Of a stretch of DNA of 64,000 nucleotides, positions 48,991 to 56,971 are shown in pieces. The stretch lies in assembly GCF_001078055.1 (NCBI RefSeq), contig NZ_CP010777.1, positions 4,431,001-4,495,000 on the forward strand, given 5' to 3'. Both the position numbers and the translations under genes were made by a program. Each line of letters begins with the position of its first letter. The stretch's first letter is position 1. The notes beneath the pieces were generated by a model. The model ran no database searches. It was given only the letters and a program-made list of their open reading frames with translations, and was not told where the DNA came from. The DNA is from Rufibacter radiotolerans (GTDB lineage Bacteria > Bacteroidota > Bacteroidia > Cytophagales > Hymenobacteraceae).

Positions 48991-49082
48991 TTGTCATCCT
49001 GAAAGGATTTTGGTGGCGAACGGTAATGACGCTTGGGCAAACGCCTTTCTAGTTCGGCCACAAGGTCTTTTGAGGATGACAA
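48991..49082. mobile_element. Family B element, copy 3 (92 bp)
   Basis: TTGTCATCCTGAAAGGATTT at the left, complementary GGTCTTTTGAGGATGACAA at the right. Inner GTGGCGAAC and GTTCGGCCAC also pair, so nearly the whole element folds into one imperfect hairpin. Confidence 0.75.
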
Positions 49083-49255
49083 GAGGAAATGGTAATGCTT
49101 ATTCTGTAAACCATCTATCGTCTTATGATGAAGGTATATAACAGGCGAGTCTACTTTTTAATATTTATTAAATACCTTCTTTAGCTGCCAAGATCTCTTT
49201 ACATTAGCTGCTACCCACAGAAAAATCTGAACACTAAACCTATCAGTTCCTCCCC

Positions 49256-50503
49256 ATGCCTAACTCATTTTTATCTCTTCTGTCTATAGGGCTGCTCACG
49301 GTGGCACTGGGCATTGGGTCCTGTACCAAAACCACATCCATCAGTTCTGTTAACAAAGCTGCCACCTCTGGCAAAAGCCTGATCACGGGCGCAGACCAAA
49401 CGGAGAAATACGTGCCTTACCTAAAAGGCAAAAAGGTAGCCATGGTGGTGAACCAGACCTCTATCATCGGTAATAAACTAAGCGTGGACAGCCTGCAGAA
49501 GCTGGGTGTGCAGATCGTGAAAATCTTCGGGCCAGAGCATGGTTTTAGGGGTAATGCCAGCAACGGAACGCATGTGGGTGATGAGGTAGACGCCCAAACG
49601 GGTATTCCCATTATCTCGTTGTACGGCAAAAAGAGAAAGCCCAGCAAAGAGGACCTGGCGGGGGTAGACGTGCTCATCTATGACATTCAGGACGTGGGCG
49701 TTCGGTTCTATACCAACATCAATACGCTGCGCGATGTCATGGAAGCCGCCGCCGAGCACAACGTGGAGCTAATGGTGCTGGACCGGCCTAACCCGCATGC
49801 CTACATGATAGACGGGCCCATCCTGGACATGAAGTACAAGTCGGGTATCGGGCAGTTCCCAATTCCTATTGCGCATGGGTTGACGGTGGGAGAGTTTGCG
49901 CAGATGGTGAACGGCGAGGGCTGGATGGAGAAGGGCCTGAAGCTGAACAAACTCAACATCATCAAAATCGCCAATTACCACCATGACCTGCCCTACGTGT
50001 TGCCAGTGAACCCTTCGCCCAACCTCAATACCGCGCAGTCTATTATGCTCTACCCCAGCACCTGCCTGTTTGAGGGCACCATCCTGAACCTCGGCCGGGG
50101 CACCTACATGCCCTTTACCGTGCTGGGCGCGCCAGCCCTGCAAGGCAAGTATACGTTCTCCTTCACGCCCGTGGGAATCAAAGGCATGAGCGAAACCCCG
50201 TTGCACATGAATGAGGTCTGCTACGGCCTGGACCTGCGCGGGTATGACGTGGAACAGCTGCGCCGGAAGCGACAAATTAACCTGGGCTGGATGATAGAAC
50301 TCTACAACGCCTATCCGCAGAAAGAGAAGTTTTTTGACTCTTCCTACAGCAGGCAGATGGGCGTGATTGAACGGCTGGCCGGCGTAGCCGATTTCCGGAA
50401 GCAGATTCAGGAAGGCTGGTCTGAAGAGAAAATCAGGCAAACCTGGCAACCGGGCTTAGCAGCCTACAAAGAAATGCGGAAGAAATATCTGCTGTACAAA
50501 TAG
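49256..50503 (+). CDS. namZ: DUF1343 / NamZ-type exo-beta-N-acetylmuramidase
   Basis: A 415-aa exported protein of DUF1343, whose characterised member NamZ removes N-acetylmuramic acid from the non-reducing ends of peptidoglycan fragments in cell-wall recycling. Lipobox-like GSC (Cys23) follows a signal segment. Family motifs are VAMVVNQTSIIG, KIFGPEHGFRGNASNGTHV, LIYDIQDVGVRFYTNI, VLDRPNPHAYMIDGPILD, IPIAHGLTVGEFAQM and PSPNLNTAQSIMLYPSTCLFEGT. All are present and the length is normal. It probably acts on the outer-membrane side of the periplasm. I see no murQ-like neighbour in the window. Confidence 0.9.
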   Translation: MPNSFLSLLSIGLLTVALGIGSCTKTTSISSVNKAATSGKSLITGADQTEKYVPYLKGKKVAMVVNQTSIIGNKLSVDSLQKLGVQIVKIFGPEHGFRGNASNGTHVGDEVDAQTGIPIISLYGKKRKPSKEDLAGVDVLIYDIQDVGVRFYTNINTLRDVMEAAAEHNVELMVLDRPNPHAYMIDGPILDMKYKSGIGQFPIPIAHGLTVGEFAQMVNGEGWMEKGLKLNKLNIIKIANYHHDLPYVLPVNPSPNLNTAQSIMLYPSTCLFEGTILNLGRGTYMPFTVLGAPALQGKYTFSFTPVGIKGMSETPLHMNEVCYGLDLRGYDVEQLRRKRQINLGWMIELYNAYPQKEKFFDSSYSRQMGVIERLAGVADFRKQIQEGWSEEKIRQTWQPGLAAYKEMRKKYLLYK

Positions 50504-50515
50504 AAGCGCCCTTCC

Positions 50516-50543
50516 CGTTTTAAGCCTGTTTTTGCCAAAAGAG
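50516..50543. repeat. Family A half copy fused to a terminator
   Basis: CGTTTTAAGCCTGTTTTTGC is a clean left arm, but the right arm is missing; the AAAAGAGGCC terminator stem starts in its place. Confidence 0.6.
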
Positions 50544-50567
50544 GCCGGAAATGCTCCGGCTTCTTTT
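50537..50567. terminator. Terminator between namZ and the DoxX-like gene
   Basis: Arms AAAAGAGGCCGGA / TCCGGCTTCTTTT, five-base loop. Convergent genes, T runs on both sides. Confidence 0.82.
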
Positions 50568-50589
50568 GTTTGATGATAGTAGGGGCAGG

Positions 50590-51348
50590 TCAGGCCAAAG
50601 AGGTGATATTTTCAGGAACCCGACGGCTTCTAAGCCAAAGATTGACCAGCAGCAGAATAAAGATAATCCCGCTGATAGCCGCCACCAACATATGCGTGTA
50701 GGGGAGTTTCATGCCCAGCGTGAGCAGGCACATATTGCCCGTAGCCAACCCGACGATGATTTTCTCTAAAGTGCTGAGCAGCGGTAACCTAAGGAGGTTT
50801 ACAGCCGCCAGTATGAACGTGAGCAGCCCGAACACAAACGCCAGGGTGCCGGAAAAAGGTGCCACGGCCAGGGTAGCCACCGCGGCCACCAGAACAACCC
50901 ATGGCCAGCGTCCCGTCCGGAAAGCTTCCAGCGGTGAAGGCGTAGTTTCCGGCGCCGGTGCCGGCGAAAACAGGAACCAGAACCGCTTATACTCATAGGC
51001 CAATAGCAGCAGGTTCAGGAATAGAAAGACCGCGTTCACGTATGGCGTTCCGGCCCAATTCATAGAGACGGTGACCGCCAGAATGGAGATGTTCATGGGC
51101 ACCAGCATGATGGCCCCCAAAGTGCTGAACCGCTGCGAGAACAGCAAAGCCCCGCAAATAACCTGGCTCCCGGCCACCACCTGCGCAAACAGGCCTAACC
51201 CATATTTGGCCAGGCTCTCCTCCAGCCACGGCGGACCAATCAACTGCCCGAATTGACCGTGCGTGAGTTTGCAGACCCCCGCTGAGAAAAAGATATATCC
51301 CAGAAACAGCCGGATAAGCAGCACCAAAAAGTCTTTGTTCTGAAGCAT
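50590..51348 (-). CDS. DoxX-like membrane protein, 252 aa
   Basis: An integral membrane protein. The first half has four helices of DoxX type (LLIRLFLGYIFFSAGVCKLTHGQF, LFAQVVAGSQVICGALLFSQ, LGAIMLVPMNISILAVTVS, VNAVFLFLNLLLLAYEYKRF); the second half adds about four more hydrophobic segments (VVLVAAVATLAVAPF, LAFVFGLLTFILAAV, LVAAISGIIFILLLV). DoxX proteins are poorly understood and linked to redox or thiol stress. The extra C-terminal segments make it longer than classic DoxX. It is followed by a terminator and lies next to ygiD on the same strand, 220 bases downstream. Confidence 0.7.
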   Translation of the reverse strand: MLQNKDFLVLLIRLFLGYIFFSAGVCKLTHGQFGQLIGPPWLEESLAKYGLGLFAQVVAGSQVICGALLFSQRFSTLGAIMLVPMNISILAVTVSMNWAGTPYVNAVFLFLNLLLLAYEYKRFWFLFSPAPAPETTPSPLEAFRTGRWPWVVLVAAVATLAVAPFSGTLAFVFGLLTFILAAVNLLRLPLLSTLEKIIVGLATGNMCLLTLGMKLPYTHMLVAAISGIIFILLLVNLWLRSRRVPENITSLA

Positions 51349-51511
51349 AAAATAAGAGTGCTTAGTGATAGAAAATTAGTAGAAGGAACCTCTCATATAT
51401 TACAGCAAGTCAGGCTTTTCCCACTAGAAATCTTATACGCTCACCAGCACCCGGCAGGCCAGTTTACCAAACGCCTGCTCAAAGAAGATGCGTTTCTGAC
51501 TCGTTTCAAAA

Positions 51512-51540
51512 AAAGAGGCCGGAAACAATCCGGCCTCTTT
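51512..51540 (-). terminator. Terminator of ygiD
   Basis: Perfect 12-bp arms AAAGAGGCCGGA / TCCGGCCTCTTT; minus-strand T run of seven follows. 29 bases past the ygiD stop codon. Confidence 0.88.
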
Positions 51541-51568
51541 CCAGGGTTTTTAAGCGTTGGGTAAAGAA

Positions 51569-52447
51569 TCAGGCTCCTATTTTCACGGAGGTCATGGTGA
51601 GGGAGCCACCCACCATTTTGTCATTGAAGAACGTGGCGTCTTCGTTTTTGCCCTGCAGCCCCAGCGTATACATAAGCGGAAGGTAGTGCTCAACCGTGGG
51701 GATGGCCAGCAGGGCTTCCTTGCCCAGGGTCTGGTAGTTGATGAGCGGCTGGTGGTCACGCGCCAGGATCAGTTCCTTGAACTTCTCATTGATGGTCTGG
51801 GTCCAGTCAAAGCCGCCGCCGTTGATCATGCCCCAGTCCATCATGCGCAGGTTGTGCACCATGTTGCCGCTGCCCACTATCAAGACGCCTTTCTTACGGA
51901 GCGCGGTGAGTTCCTTGGCCAGGTCATAGTGGTACTGGGGGCCTTTGGTGTAGTCAATGCTGAGCTGTAAAACGGGTACTTCAGCATCTGGATACATGTG
52001 CCGGATGATGGTCCAGGTGCCGTGGTCCAGGCCCCAGTCATGGTCCAGTTCTACGTGCGCAGATTTGACCAGCTCTGCGGTCTCCTTGGCCAGCGCGGCA
52101 TGCCCCGGCGCGGCGTACTGCACGGCAAACAGCTCTTTGGGGAAGCCCCCGAAGTCATGGATGGTCTTGGGGAAGTCCATGGCCGTGATCTTGGTGCCTT
52201 TGGTAAACCAGTGCGCCGATACCACCAGCACCGCTTTGGGAGCGGGTATCTCCTTCGCCATCTTGCCCCAGTGCTGGCTGAACTCGTTGTCTTCAATGCC
52301 GTTCATAGGCGACCCGTGGCCAATAAAGAGCACGGGCATGGTATATTCCTGGGGGGTAAGTTCCCCGGTAAATTTTCTGAAAGCGCTTAATGTCGTCATC
52401 GTAATGGCTCCTCCGGCTGCTAGTTTTAAAAAGCTTCTTCTTTCCAC
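51569..52447 (-). CDS. ygiD: 4,5-DOPA-extradiol-dioxygenase-like LigB family protein, exported
   Basis: A 292-aa member of the LigB/YgiD dioxygenase superfamily, non-heme enzymes that open catechol rings. Conserved histidines lie in VLFIGHGSPMN, LVVSAHWF and GLDHGTWTIIRHMYPDA; VGSGNMVHNLR matches the YgiD C-terminal motif. The N-terminus has a twin-arginine-like signal (ERRSFLKLAAGGAITMT), absent from E. coli YgiD, so the enzyme may be Tat-exported. The start is GTG at 52447; no ATG fits. Natural substrate unknown. Confidence 0.85.
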   Translation of the reverse strand: MERRSFLKLAAGGAITMTTLSAFRKFTGELTPQEYTMPVLFIGHGSPMNGIEDNEFSQHWGKMAKEIPAPKAVLVVSAHWFTKGTKITAMDFPKTIHDFGGFPKELFAVQYAAPGHAALAKETAELVKSAHVELDHDWGLDHGTWTIIRHMYPDAEVPVLQLSIDYTKGPQYHYDLAKELTALRKKGVLIVGSGNMVHNLRMMDWGMINGGGFDWTQTINEKFKELILARDHQPLINYQTLGKEALLAIPTVEHYLPLMYTLGLQGKNEDATFFNDKMVGGSLTMTSVKIGA

Positions 52448-52813
52448 GGTACATCAAATAAACGGGTGAAGAAAAGTCTGTGAAAAGGCTGGCGGGACTG
52501 TTTTTAAAACACAGCCTGCCTTGCCTCAGGTTCACTACACAAAGGTCGGGAAGGGCTGCACCGAAAAGAATAAGGTAGTTTAAGAAATGAGCGCTGCTTC
52601 TTTGATATTACACTGCCGCAAGTTTATCGCTAGCGTAACTTGTGGCTTGGCATGGAGTAAGTTTATAAACTTACCTACTCTGCACCTTCTATCTATTTCA
52701 AGGACCTTTCTTTCCGGCAGAAGAAGGGAAGTTGAAAACTCCCCACTATAAGAAACCACAAGTTACGCTAGCGCTAAACTTGCGGCAGGGAAACGTCATT
52801 ATTTTTTACCAGT
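52448..52813. other. 366-bp non-coding gap with a 176-bp inverted-repeat element
   Basis: Between ygiD and the Crp/Fnr regulator gene, both on the minus strand. It contains the family D element (52613-52788) and no credible gene. Confidence 0.8.
52613..52788. mobile_element. Family D element, 176 bp with 33-bp inverted ends
   Basis: Left end CTGCCGCAAGTTTATCGCTA (to 52645) and right end (52756-52788) pair over 33 bp with one mismatch. Inside are two further small hairpins, GTAAGTTTATAAACTTAC (52657-52674) and GGAAGTTGAAAACTCCCC (52727-52744). No open frame; the structure suggests a non-autonomous element mobilised by a transposase located elsewhere. Confidence 0.75.
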
Positions 52814-53404
52814 TTACGAAAAGTCCTGCCGGTAGAGGTCCAGGCCCTCAGATTTGATGGAGCTGAAGAACTCGGGCGTGATGCCCAGGTAGGAGGCAAT
52901 GTGGTACTGGGCAATGCGCTGGCTGAGCGTGGGGAACTTGAGCAGGAAATCGCGGTAGTTCTGGGCGGCCGTCTGGGTCATGCCCGTGAGCATGCGCTTC
53001 TTAAACGCGAAGTAGCCGTTTTGGAGCAGTTTTCTGAAAAACAGGTTAAAAACAGGATACTGCTTAGTGAGCCGGTCAAAGGCATTGTAGTTAATGGCCA
53101 CATATTGCGTGGGCTCCAGCGCCTGGATAGACAGCAGGGCGGGTTTGTTGAACGCCACGTCACTGATCCAGTAGCCTTCTATGGCAAACTCCAGGTTCAC
53201 TTCCTTGCCGGACTGGTCTATGATGAAGGACCGCAGGCACCCGCTCTGCACAAAATACAAGGCATGGTTCTGATCGCCGGTGCGCAGGAGAAACTCCTTT
53301 TTCCTGGCCTCTTGGGGTTCACAGATCGCCAAAAAAGCCGCCTCTTCCTCTGGCGTGAGGGAGACATGCTGATGAAGGGCGGCTATAATGGTGGCGTGGG
53401 TCAA
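52814..53404 (-). CDS. Crp/Fnr-family transcriptional regulator
   Basis: A 196-aa protein with an N-terminal cyclic-nucleotide-binding-like jelly roll (about 20-110; KKEFLLRTGDQNHALYFVQSGCLRSFIIDQSGKEVNLEFAIEG) and a C-terminal HTH region (about 150-190; RIAQYHIASYLGITPEFFSSIKSEG). This form is common in Bacteroidota and usually does not bind cAMP. The start codon is TTG at 53404, since no ATG fits the domain. An in-frame stretch (PVFNLFFRKLLQNGY) is encoded by DNA that closely resembles a family A repeat. Target genes unknown; the SRPBCC gene upstream may share its transcript. Confidence 0.85.
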   Translation of the reverse strand: MTHATIIAALHQHVSLTPEEEAAFLAICEPQEARKKEFLLRTGDQNHALYFVQSGCLRSFIIDQSGKEVNLEFAIEGYWISDVAFNKPALLSIQALEPTQYVAINYNAFDRLTKQYPVFNLFFRKLLQNGYFAFKKRMLTGMTQTAAQNYRDFLLKFPTLSQRIAQYHIASYLGITPEFFSSIKSEGLDLYRQDFS

Positions 53405-53439
53405 AAGATATGGAGAGGCTTTTCTGTTGACAGGAGCAG

Positions 53440-53868
53440 TTATTTTACGGATTCGGCGTGCTTTTTAAAGTTGTCCAAGATGGCTTGCCAACCGGCTCTT
53501 TGCAGGTCAACGGAATTCTGGTCTTCCACCTCAAATGTCTCTGTTACCTGGGTCTGGCCGTCTTGACCGTCAAACGTGATGGTCACCTGACGGTCATCGT
53601 CTAGCTGGCCCACAATTTTCTTATAGGGAATTACCTGCTCATAGGTGCCGGAATAGTCAAAGCCCATGCTGCCGTCTTTGGCTTCCATGCGCCAGACAAA
53701 CCGTCCGCCGGGTTGCAGGTCATTGGTGGCGTTGGGGCATTGCCACGTGTCTGCGGCAAAGTTCCACTGCGTGATGTGTTCTGGGGTGGTCCAGCGTTCC
53801 CATACTTTCTCTACGGGCTGTTGAACGGTGGTCTCAACGGTTACGGTTGTCTTGGCTTCGTTTTCCAT
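53440..53868 (-). CDS. SRPBCC / AHSA1-like domain protein
   Basis: A 142-aa START-like (SRPBCC) protein of the Aha1/polyketide-cyclase branch: TVTVETTVQQPVEKVWERWTTPEHITQWNFAADTW, GGRFVWRMEAKDGSMGFDYSGTY, VTITFDGQDGQTQVTETFEVED and QRAGWQAILDNFKKHAES. Such proteins bind hydrophobic ligands in a cavity; role unknown. Close to the Crp/Fnr gene (36 bases), probably one transcript. Confidence 0.88.
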   Translation of the reverse strand: MENEAKTTVTVETTVQQPVEKVWERWTTPEHITQWNFAADTWQCPNATNDLQPGGRFVWRMEAKDGSMGFDYSGTYEQVIPYKKIVGQLDDDRQVTITFDGQDGQTQVTETFEVEDQNSVDLQRAGWQAILDNFKKHAESVK

Positions 53869-53928
53869 AGCATATAGTGTTAGTTAATTAGGTCTGTTGG
53901 AAGCAGGGTGATTTTGTGATAGAAGGCG

Positions 53929-54873
53929 CTACCAATCCGCGCAAAGCCTTGCCTTGGCGGCCAGAAACTCCTGCCACATCTCCTGCACAATCTCGCCGGC
54001 GGGCTTTATGTCATGCACCAGAGCGGCGGCCTGGCCAATCTCCAGTTCGCCTTCTTCCAGGTCACCCTCGTACATGCCCCGCTTGGCCCGGCGGGAACCC
54101 AGCAGTTCTACTAATTCAAGAGTAGAGGCACCGCGAAGTTCGGCGGCTTTTACGTCCTGGTAGAATTTGTTCTTGAGCAGGCGCACGGGCGTGAGTTGCT
54201 TCAGGGAAAGCTCGGTGTCGCCTTCCTGGGTATGGATCACGCGGTCTTTGAAGCTGGGGTGTGCGCTGGATTCCACGCTGGCTACAAAACGGCTGCCTAC
54301 CTGCACGCCCTCGGCTCCTAAGGCCAGTGCCCCGAAGATACCCCTGCCATTTGCAATCCCGCCGGCGGCAATCAAAGGCAAGCTCACCGCCTCCCGTATC
54401 ATGGGGATCAAACAGAAGGTAGTGGTTTCCTCGCGGCCATTGTGCCCGCCAGCCTCAAAGCCTTCGGCTACAATGGCATCTACGCCGGCCTCTTCACATT
54501 TGCGCGCGAACTTCACGTTGCTCACCACATGTATCACCTTGGCGCCGTTGTCCTGAAGCTTTTTGGTCCAGGTTTTGGGGTTGCCGGCAGAGGTCACTAT
54601 CACGGGCACCTTCTCCTCCATGATGATCTTGAAATGCTCCTCCAGGTCTGGGTACAGCAGCGGCACGTTCACGCCAAACGGTTTATCTGTGGCTGCCTTG
54701 CATTTCTGGATGTGCTCCCGCAGCGTATCTGGGTACATAGAGCCGGCGCCAATAAGGCCCAGCCCGCCGGCGTTGCTCACCGCCGCCGCCAGTTTCCAGC
54801 CACTGCACCAGATCATGCCGGCTTGTATAATAGGGTATTGTATGTTGAAGAGTTGGGTAATTCTGTTTTGCAT
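53929..54873 (-). CDS. Nitronate monooxygenase / FabK-like flavoprotein
   Basis: A 314-aa FMN-binding TIM-barrel protein of the 2-nitropropane dioxygenase-like family: IQYPIIQAGMIWCSG (N-terminal flavin loop), AAAVSNAGGLGLIGAGS, VEAGGHNGREETTTFCLIP-like segment (GFEAGGHNGREE), LIAAGGIANGRGIFGALALGAEGVQVGSRF. Class I NMOs detoxify propionate-3-nitronate; FabK-type members reduce enoyl-ACP. HNGREE rather than HRG/HXG sets it in the broad NMO group, so the reaction remains an inference. Length normal. Confidence 0.85.
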   Translation of the reverse strand: MQNRITQLFNIQYPIIQAGMIWCSGWKLAAAVSNAGGLGLIGAGSMYPDTLREHIQKCKAATDKPFGVNVPLLYPDLEEHFKIIMEEKVPVIVTSAGNPKTWTKKLQDNGAKVIHVVSNVKFARKCEEAGVDAIVAEGFEAGGHNGREETTTFCLIPMIREAVSLPLIAAGGIANGRGIFGALALGAEGVQVGSRFVASVESSAHPSFKDRVIHTQEGDTELSLKQLTPVRLLKNKFYQDVKAAELRGASTLELVELLGSRRAKRGMYEGDLEEGELEIGQAAALVHDIKPAGEIVQEMWQEFLAAKARLCADW

Positions 54874-54902
54874 GGTATCAAGTATCAGGTAGCAAGTATC
54901 AA
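54874..54902. repeat. Family C short repeat
   Basis: GGTATCAAGTATCAGGTAGC followed by AAGTATCAAG, directly in front of the NMO start codon. Confidence 0.6.
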
Positions 54903-54953
54903 GATGAACTTCCTGAATTACCTACCTGATGTTTAAAGGTAAATTATAAAAGT

Positions 54954-54985
54954 CTTGCTTCGTGATACGCACTACCTGCTACGCT
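54954..54985. repeat. Family C short repeat, inverted relative to its neighbour
   Basis: GTGATACGCACTACCTGCTA, 52 bases from the previous copy in opposite orientation, so the two can form a stem across the gap between NMO and the nucleotidyltransferase gene. Confidence 0.6.
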
Positions 54986-54987
54986 TC

Positions 54988-55986
54988 TCAGTTGCTAAAA
55001 TCAATCTCGGTGCTGTCGCCAATGTTCAGGCGCTGGCTCAGGCCTTTGAGCGAGGAATCTGAGCCAACCAGCGAGTCTTCCAGCACAGCGTAGCCCAGTT
55101 CGGCGTAGCCGCCGATGATGGAGTTGCGCACAATGGTGTAGTTCAAAATAGCGCTCTCACCAATAGCCACGTTGGGCCCCACAATGGAGTTGGAGATCTG
55201 CACGCCTTTGCCAATGCTCACCGGCGGAATAATGATGGTGTTGGGAAACTCGGGGTAATCGGCGCGTTTGAACTCAGGGCGGTTGAGCAGGGTGGCGTTG
55301 GCCTGGAGCAGGGTTTCCTTGCGGCCGCAGTCAAACCAGTGGTCTACCGTGAGGGGCACCATTTGCTCGCCGGTCTCAATCATGTGCATGAGGGCGTCGG
55401 TGAGGTGGTGCTCGTTCTGGGTACGTATATCATGGTCAATGATGTATTCCAGGGCCTCGGCCAGCTTAGCGGGGTGCGCAATTTTGTAGAGCCCTACCAG
55501 CGCGAAGTTGGATTTAGGGATCTTGGGCTTCTCCACCACCTTGGTGATAAACCCAAAGCGGTCTATGTCGGCAATCCCGAACATAGAGGGCGTCTTCACC
55601 ATTTTCACGCCCAGCATGGTGTGCTCAGACTGCATGAGTTGCTGCATGTCTACGTCTACAATGGTGTCGCCTAACTGAATGAGCACACTGTCTTCGTTCC
55701 GGAAGGTTTCCCGGGCGGCCCACAGGGCATGGCCCAGGCCTTCACGGGGCTGCTGCACCACAAACTCGGCCTGTATGTTGGGGTACTTGCGCTGCACGTA
55801 ATGCATGATCTTTTCGCCCAGGTAACCCACCACAAACACAAACTGGGTAATGCCCGTGGTTTGCAGGCGTTCAATAATATGGCCCAGAATGGCTTTTCCG
55901 GCCACCGGAACCAGCGCTTTGGGTTGGGTGTGGGTATGCGGACGTAAACGGGCGCCCATGCCAGCCACCGGAATTACTGCTTTCAT
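54988..55986 (-). CDS. Sugar-phosphate nucleotidyltransferase
   Basis: A 332-aa enzyme that joins a sugar-1-phosphate to a nucleoside triphosphate. The N-terminal nucleotidyltransferase domain has the signature MKAVIPVAGMGARLRPHTHT followed by QPKALVPVAGK (GxGxRx10PK), LGDTIVDVD and GLYKIAHPAKL; the C-terminal part (about 250-332; PPVSIGKGVQISNSIVGPNV, IRNSIIGG, LEDSLVGSDSSL) is a left-handed beta-helix hexapeptide domain. The architecture resembles glucose-1-phosphate thymidylyltransferase long forms or mannose-1-phosphate guanylyltransferases; the nucleotide is not certain. ATG 55986 places the signature at the N-terminus. Confidence 0.9.
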   Translation of the reverse strand: MKAVIPVAGMGARLRPHTHTQPKALVPVAGKAILGHIIERLQTTGITQFVFVVGYLGEKIMHYVQRKYPNIQAEFVVQQPREGLGHALWAARETFRNEDSVLIQLGDTIVDVDMQQLMQSEHTMLGVKMVKTPSMFGIADIDRFGFITKVVEKPKIPKSNFALVGLYKIAHPAKLAEALEYIIDHDIRTQNEHHLTDALMHMIETGEQMVPLTVDHWFDCGRKETLLQANATLLNRPEFKRADYPEFPNTIIIPPVSIGKGVQISNSIVGPNVAIGESAILNYTIVRNSIIGGYAELGYAVLEDSLVGSDSSLKGLSQRLNIGDSTEIDFSN

Positions 55987-56124
55987 ACAAACAAAAGGAA
56001 GGCTTTTACTCCCCAAGCTACGCAATTCTGCCGGTTTTCCTGCACAGGAGGCAGTGAGGTTTTGGAGAGCAAAGCAGGCCCTTGGTGAAATAACAATAGC
56101 CTTTCTTGAATATTTGAGCAGAAC

Positions 56125-56144
56125 CTTGCTACCTTTAGCAAGGT
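56125..56144. promoter_or_regulatory. Small inverted repeat in a divergent promoter region
   Basis: CCTTGCTA-CCTT-TAGCAAGG, 8-bp perfect arms, containing TACCTTTA (close to TAnnTTTG). Possible regulator site or promoter between the nucleotidyltransferase and LemA genes. Confidence 0.35.
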
Positions 56145-56176
56145 GCAATCCCTTTTAAAAGGGAGCCCGCAGAAGT

Positions 56177-56214
56177 CTGTTTTAGGGCTGTTTTAACGAA
56201 ATTCAACCAAAACC
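56177..56214. repeat. Family A palindromic repeat, mostly left arm
   Basis: CTGTTTTAGGGCTGTTTTAAC intact; right half decayed. Confidence 0.5.
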
Positions 56215-56307
56215 GTACATTCTAGGCGCCCACTCCGTATAGAGGATGCTTCTATGCCTGAAGTACGCATGTAACTAATACCTATACCGCATAACAAACC
56301 CACCACT

Positions 56308-56886
56308 ATGAAAAAATTATTGCTTTACTTCTTCGGTCTGGTAGTCCTTCTCTCACAGACCTCCTGCGGGTACAATGACATGGTAACCAAAGACGAACAG
56401 GTGTCCAGTTCCTGGGCCCAGGTGCAGAACGCGTACCAACGCCGCGCCGACCTGATCCCTAACTTGGTGAACACCGTGAAAGGCGCCGCCAACTTTGAGA
56501 AGTCAACCCTGGAGGCGGTCATCAACGCCCGCGCCAAGGCCACCAGCATCCAACTGAACGCCGACCAATTGACGCCCGAGAACATGGCTAAGTTCCAGGA
56601 AGCCCAGAGCCAACTGAGCGGCTCGCTCTCCAGACTGATGGCTACCGCCGAGGCGTACCCAGACCTGAAGGCTAACCAGAACTTTCTGGAACTGCAGGCG
56701 CAGCTAGAGGGCACGGAGAACCGCATTACGGTAGAGCGCCAGAAATTCAACGGCTCGGTGCAGGACTACAACTCCTACATCAGGGCGTTCCCGCGCAACT
56801 TCTTCGCCGGCTGGTTCGGGTTTGAGAAGAAAGGCTACTTTGAGGCCGATGCCGGGGCCCAGAAAGCGCCTACGGTTACTTTCTAA
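56308..56886 (+). CDS. LemA family lipoprotein
   Basis: A 192-aa LemA protein. N-terminal signal with lipobox QTSC (Cys20), then the helical LemA core: NDMVTKDEQVSSSWAQVQNA, YQRRADLIPNLVNTVKG (the family hallmark), EAVINARAKATSIQLN, LLMATAEAYPDLKANQNFLE-type segment, EGTENRITVERQKFNGSVQDYNSYIRAFP and the C-terminal GWFGFEKKGYFEAD. LemA is anchored in the membrane with unknown function and is regularly encoded with TPM-domain proteins, as here. A perfect family A repeat separates it from the next gene. Confidence 0.93.
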   Translation: MKKLLLYFFGLVVLLSQTSCGYNDMVTKDEQVSSSWAQVQNAYQRRADLIPNLVNTVKGAANFEKSTLEAVINARAKATSIQLNADQLTPENMAKFQEAQSQLSGSLSRLMATAEAYPDLKANQNFLELQAQLEGTENRITVERQKFNGSVQDYNSYIRAFPRNFFAGWFGFEKKGYFEADAGAQKAPTVTF

Positions 56887-56920
56887 AGTAGCACAAAGCA
56901 ACCCGTATCAGGTAGCAAGA
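56887..56920. repeat. Family C short repeat
   Basis: GTAGCACAAAGCAACCCGTA then TCAGGTAGCAAG, starting right at the lemA stop codon. Confidence 0.55.
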
Positions 56921-56971
56921 CTTTAAAAGTATTGCCTTTGCCGGTACGTGCAACGCCTCAACCTCTTCTGT

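Larger units (their letters stand above)
48793..49255. other. 463-bp non-coding gap
   Basis: Downstream of htpG: a terminator (48818-48850), a pyrimidine-rich low-complexity tract (about 48885-48990) with a TTATAAGTCTCT direct repeat, then a family B element (48991-49082) and an A/T-rich leader to namZ. No credible gene. Confidence 0.8.
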
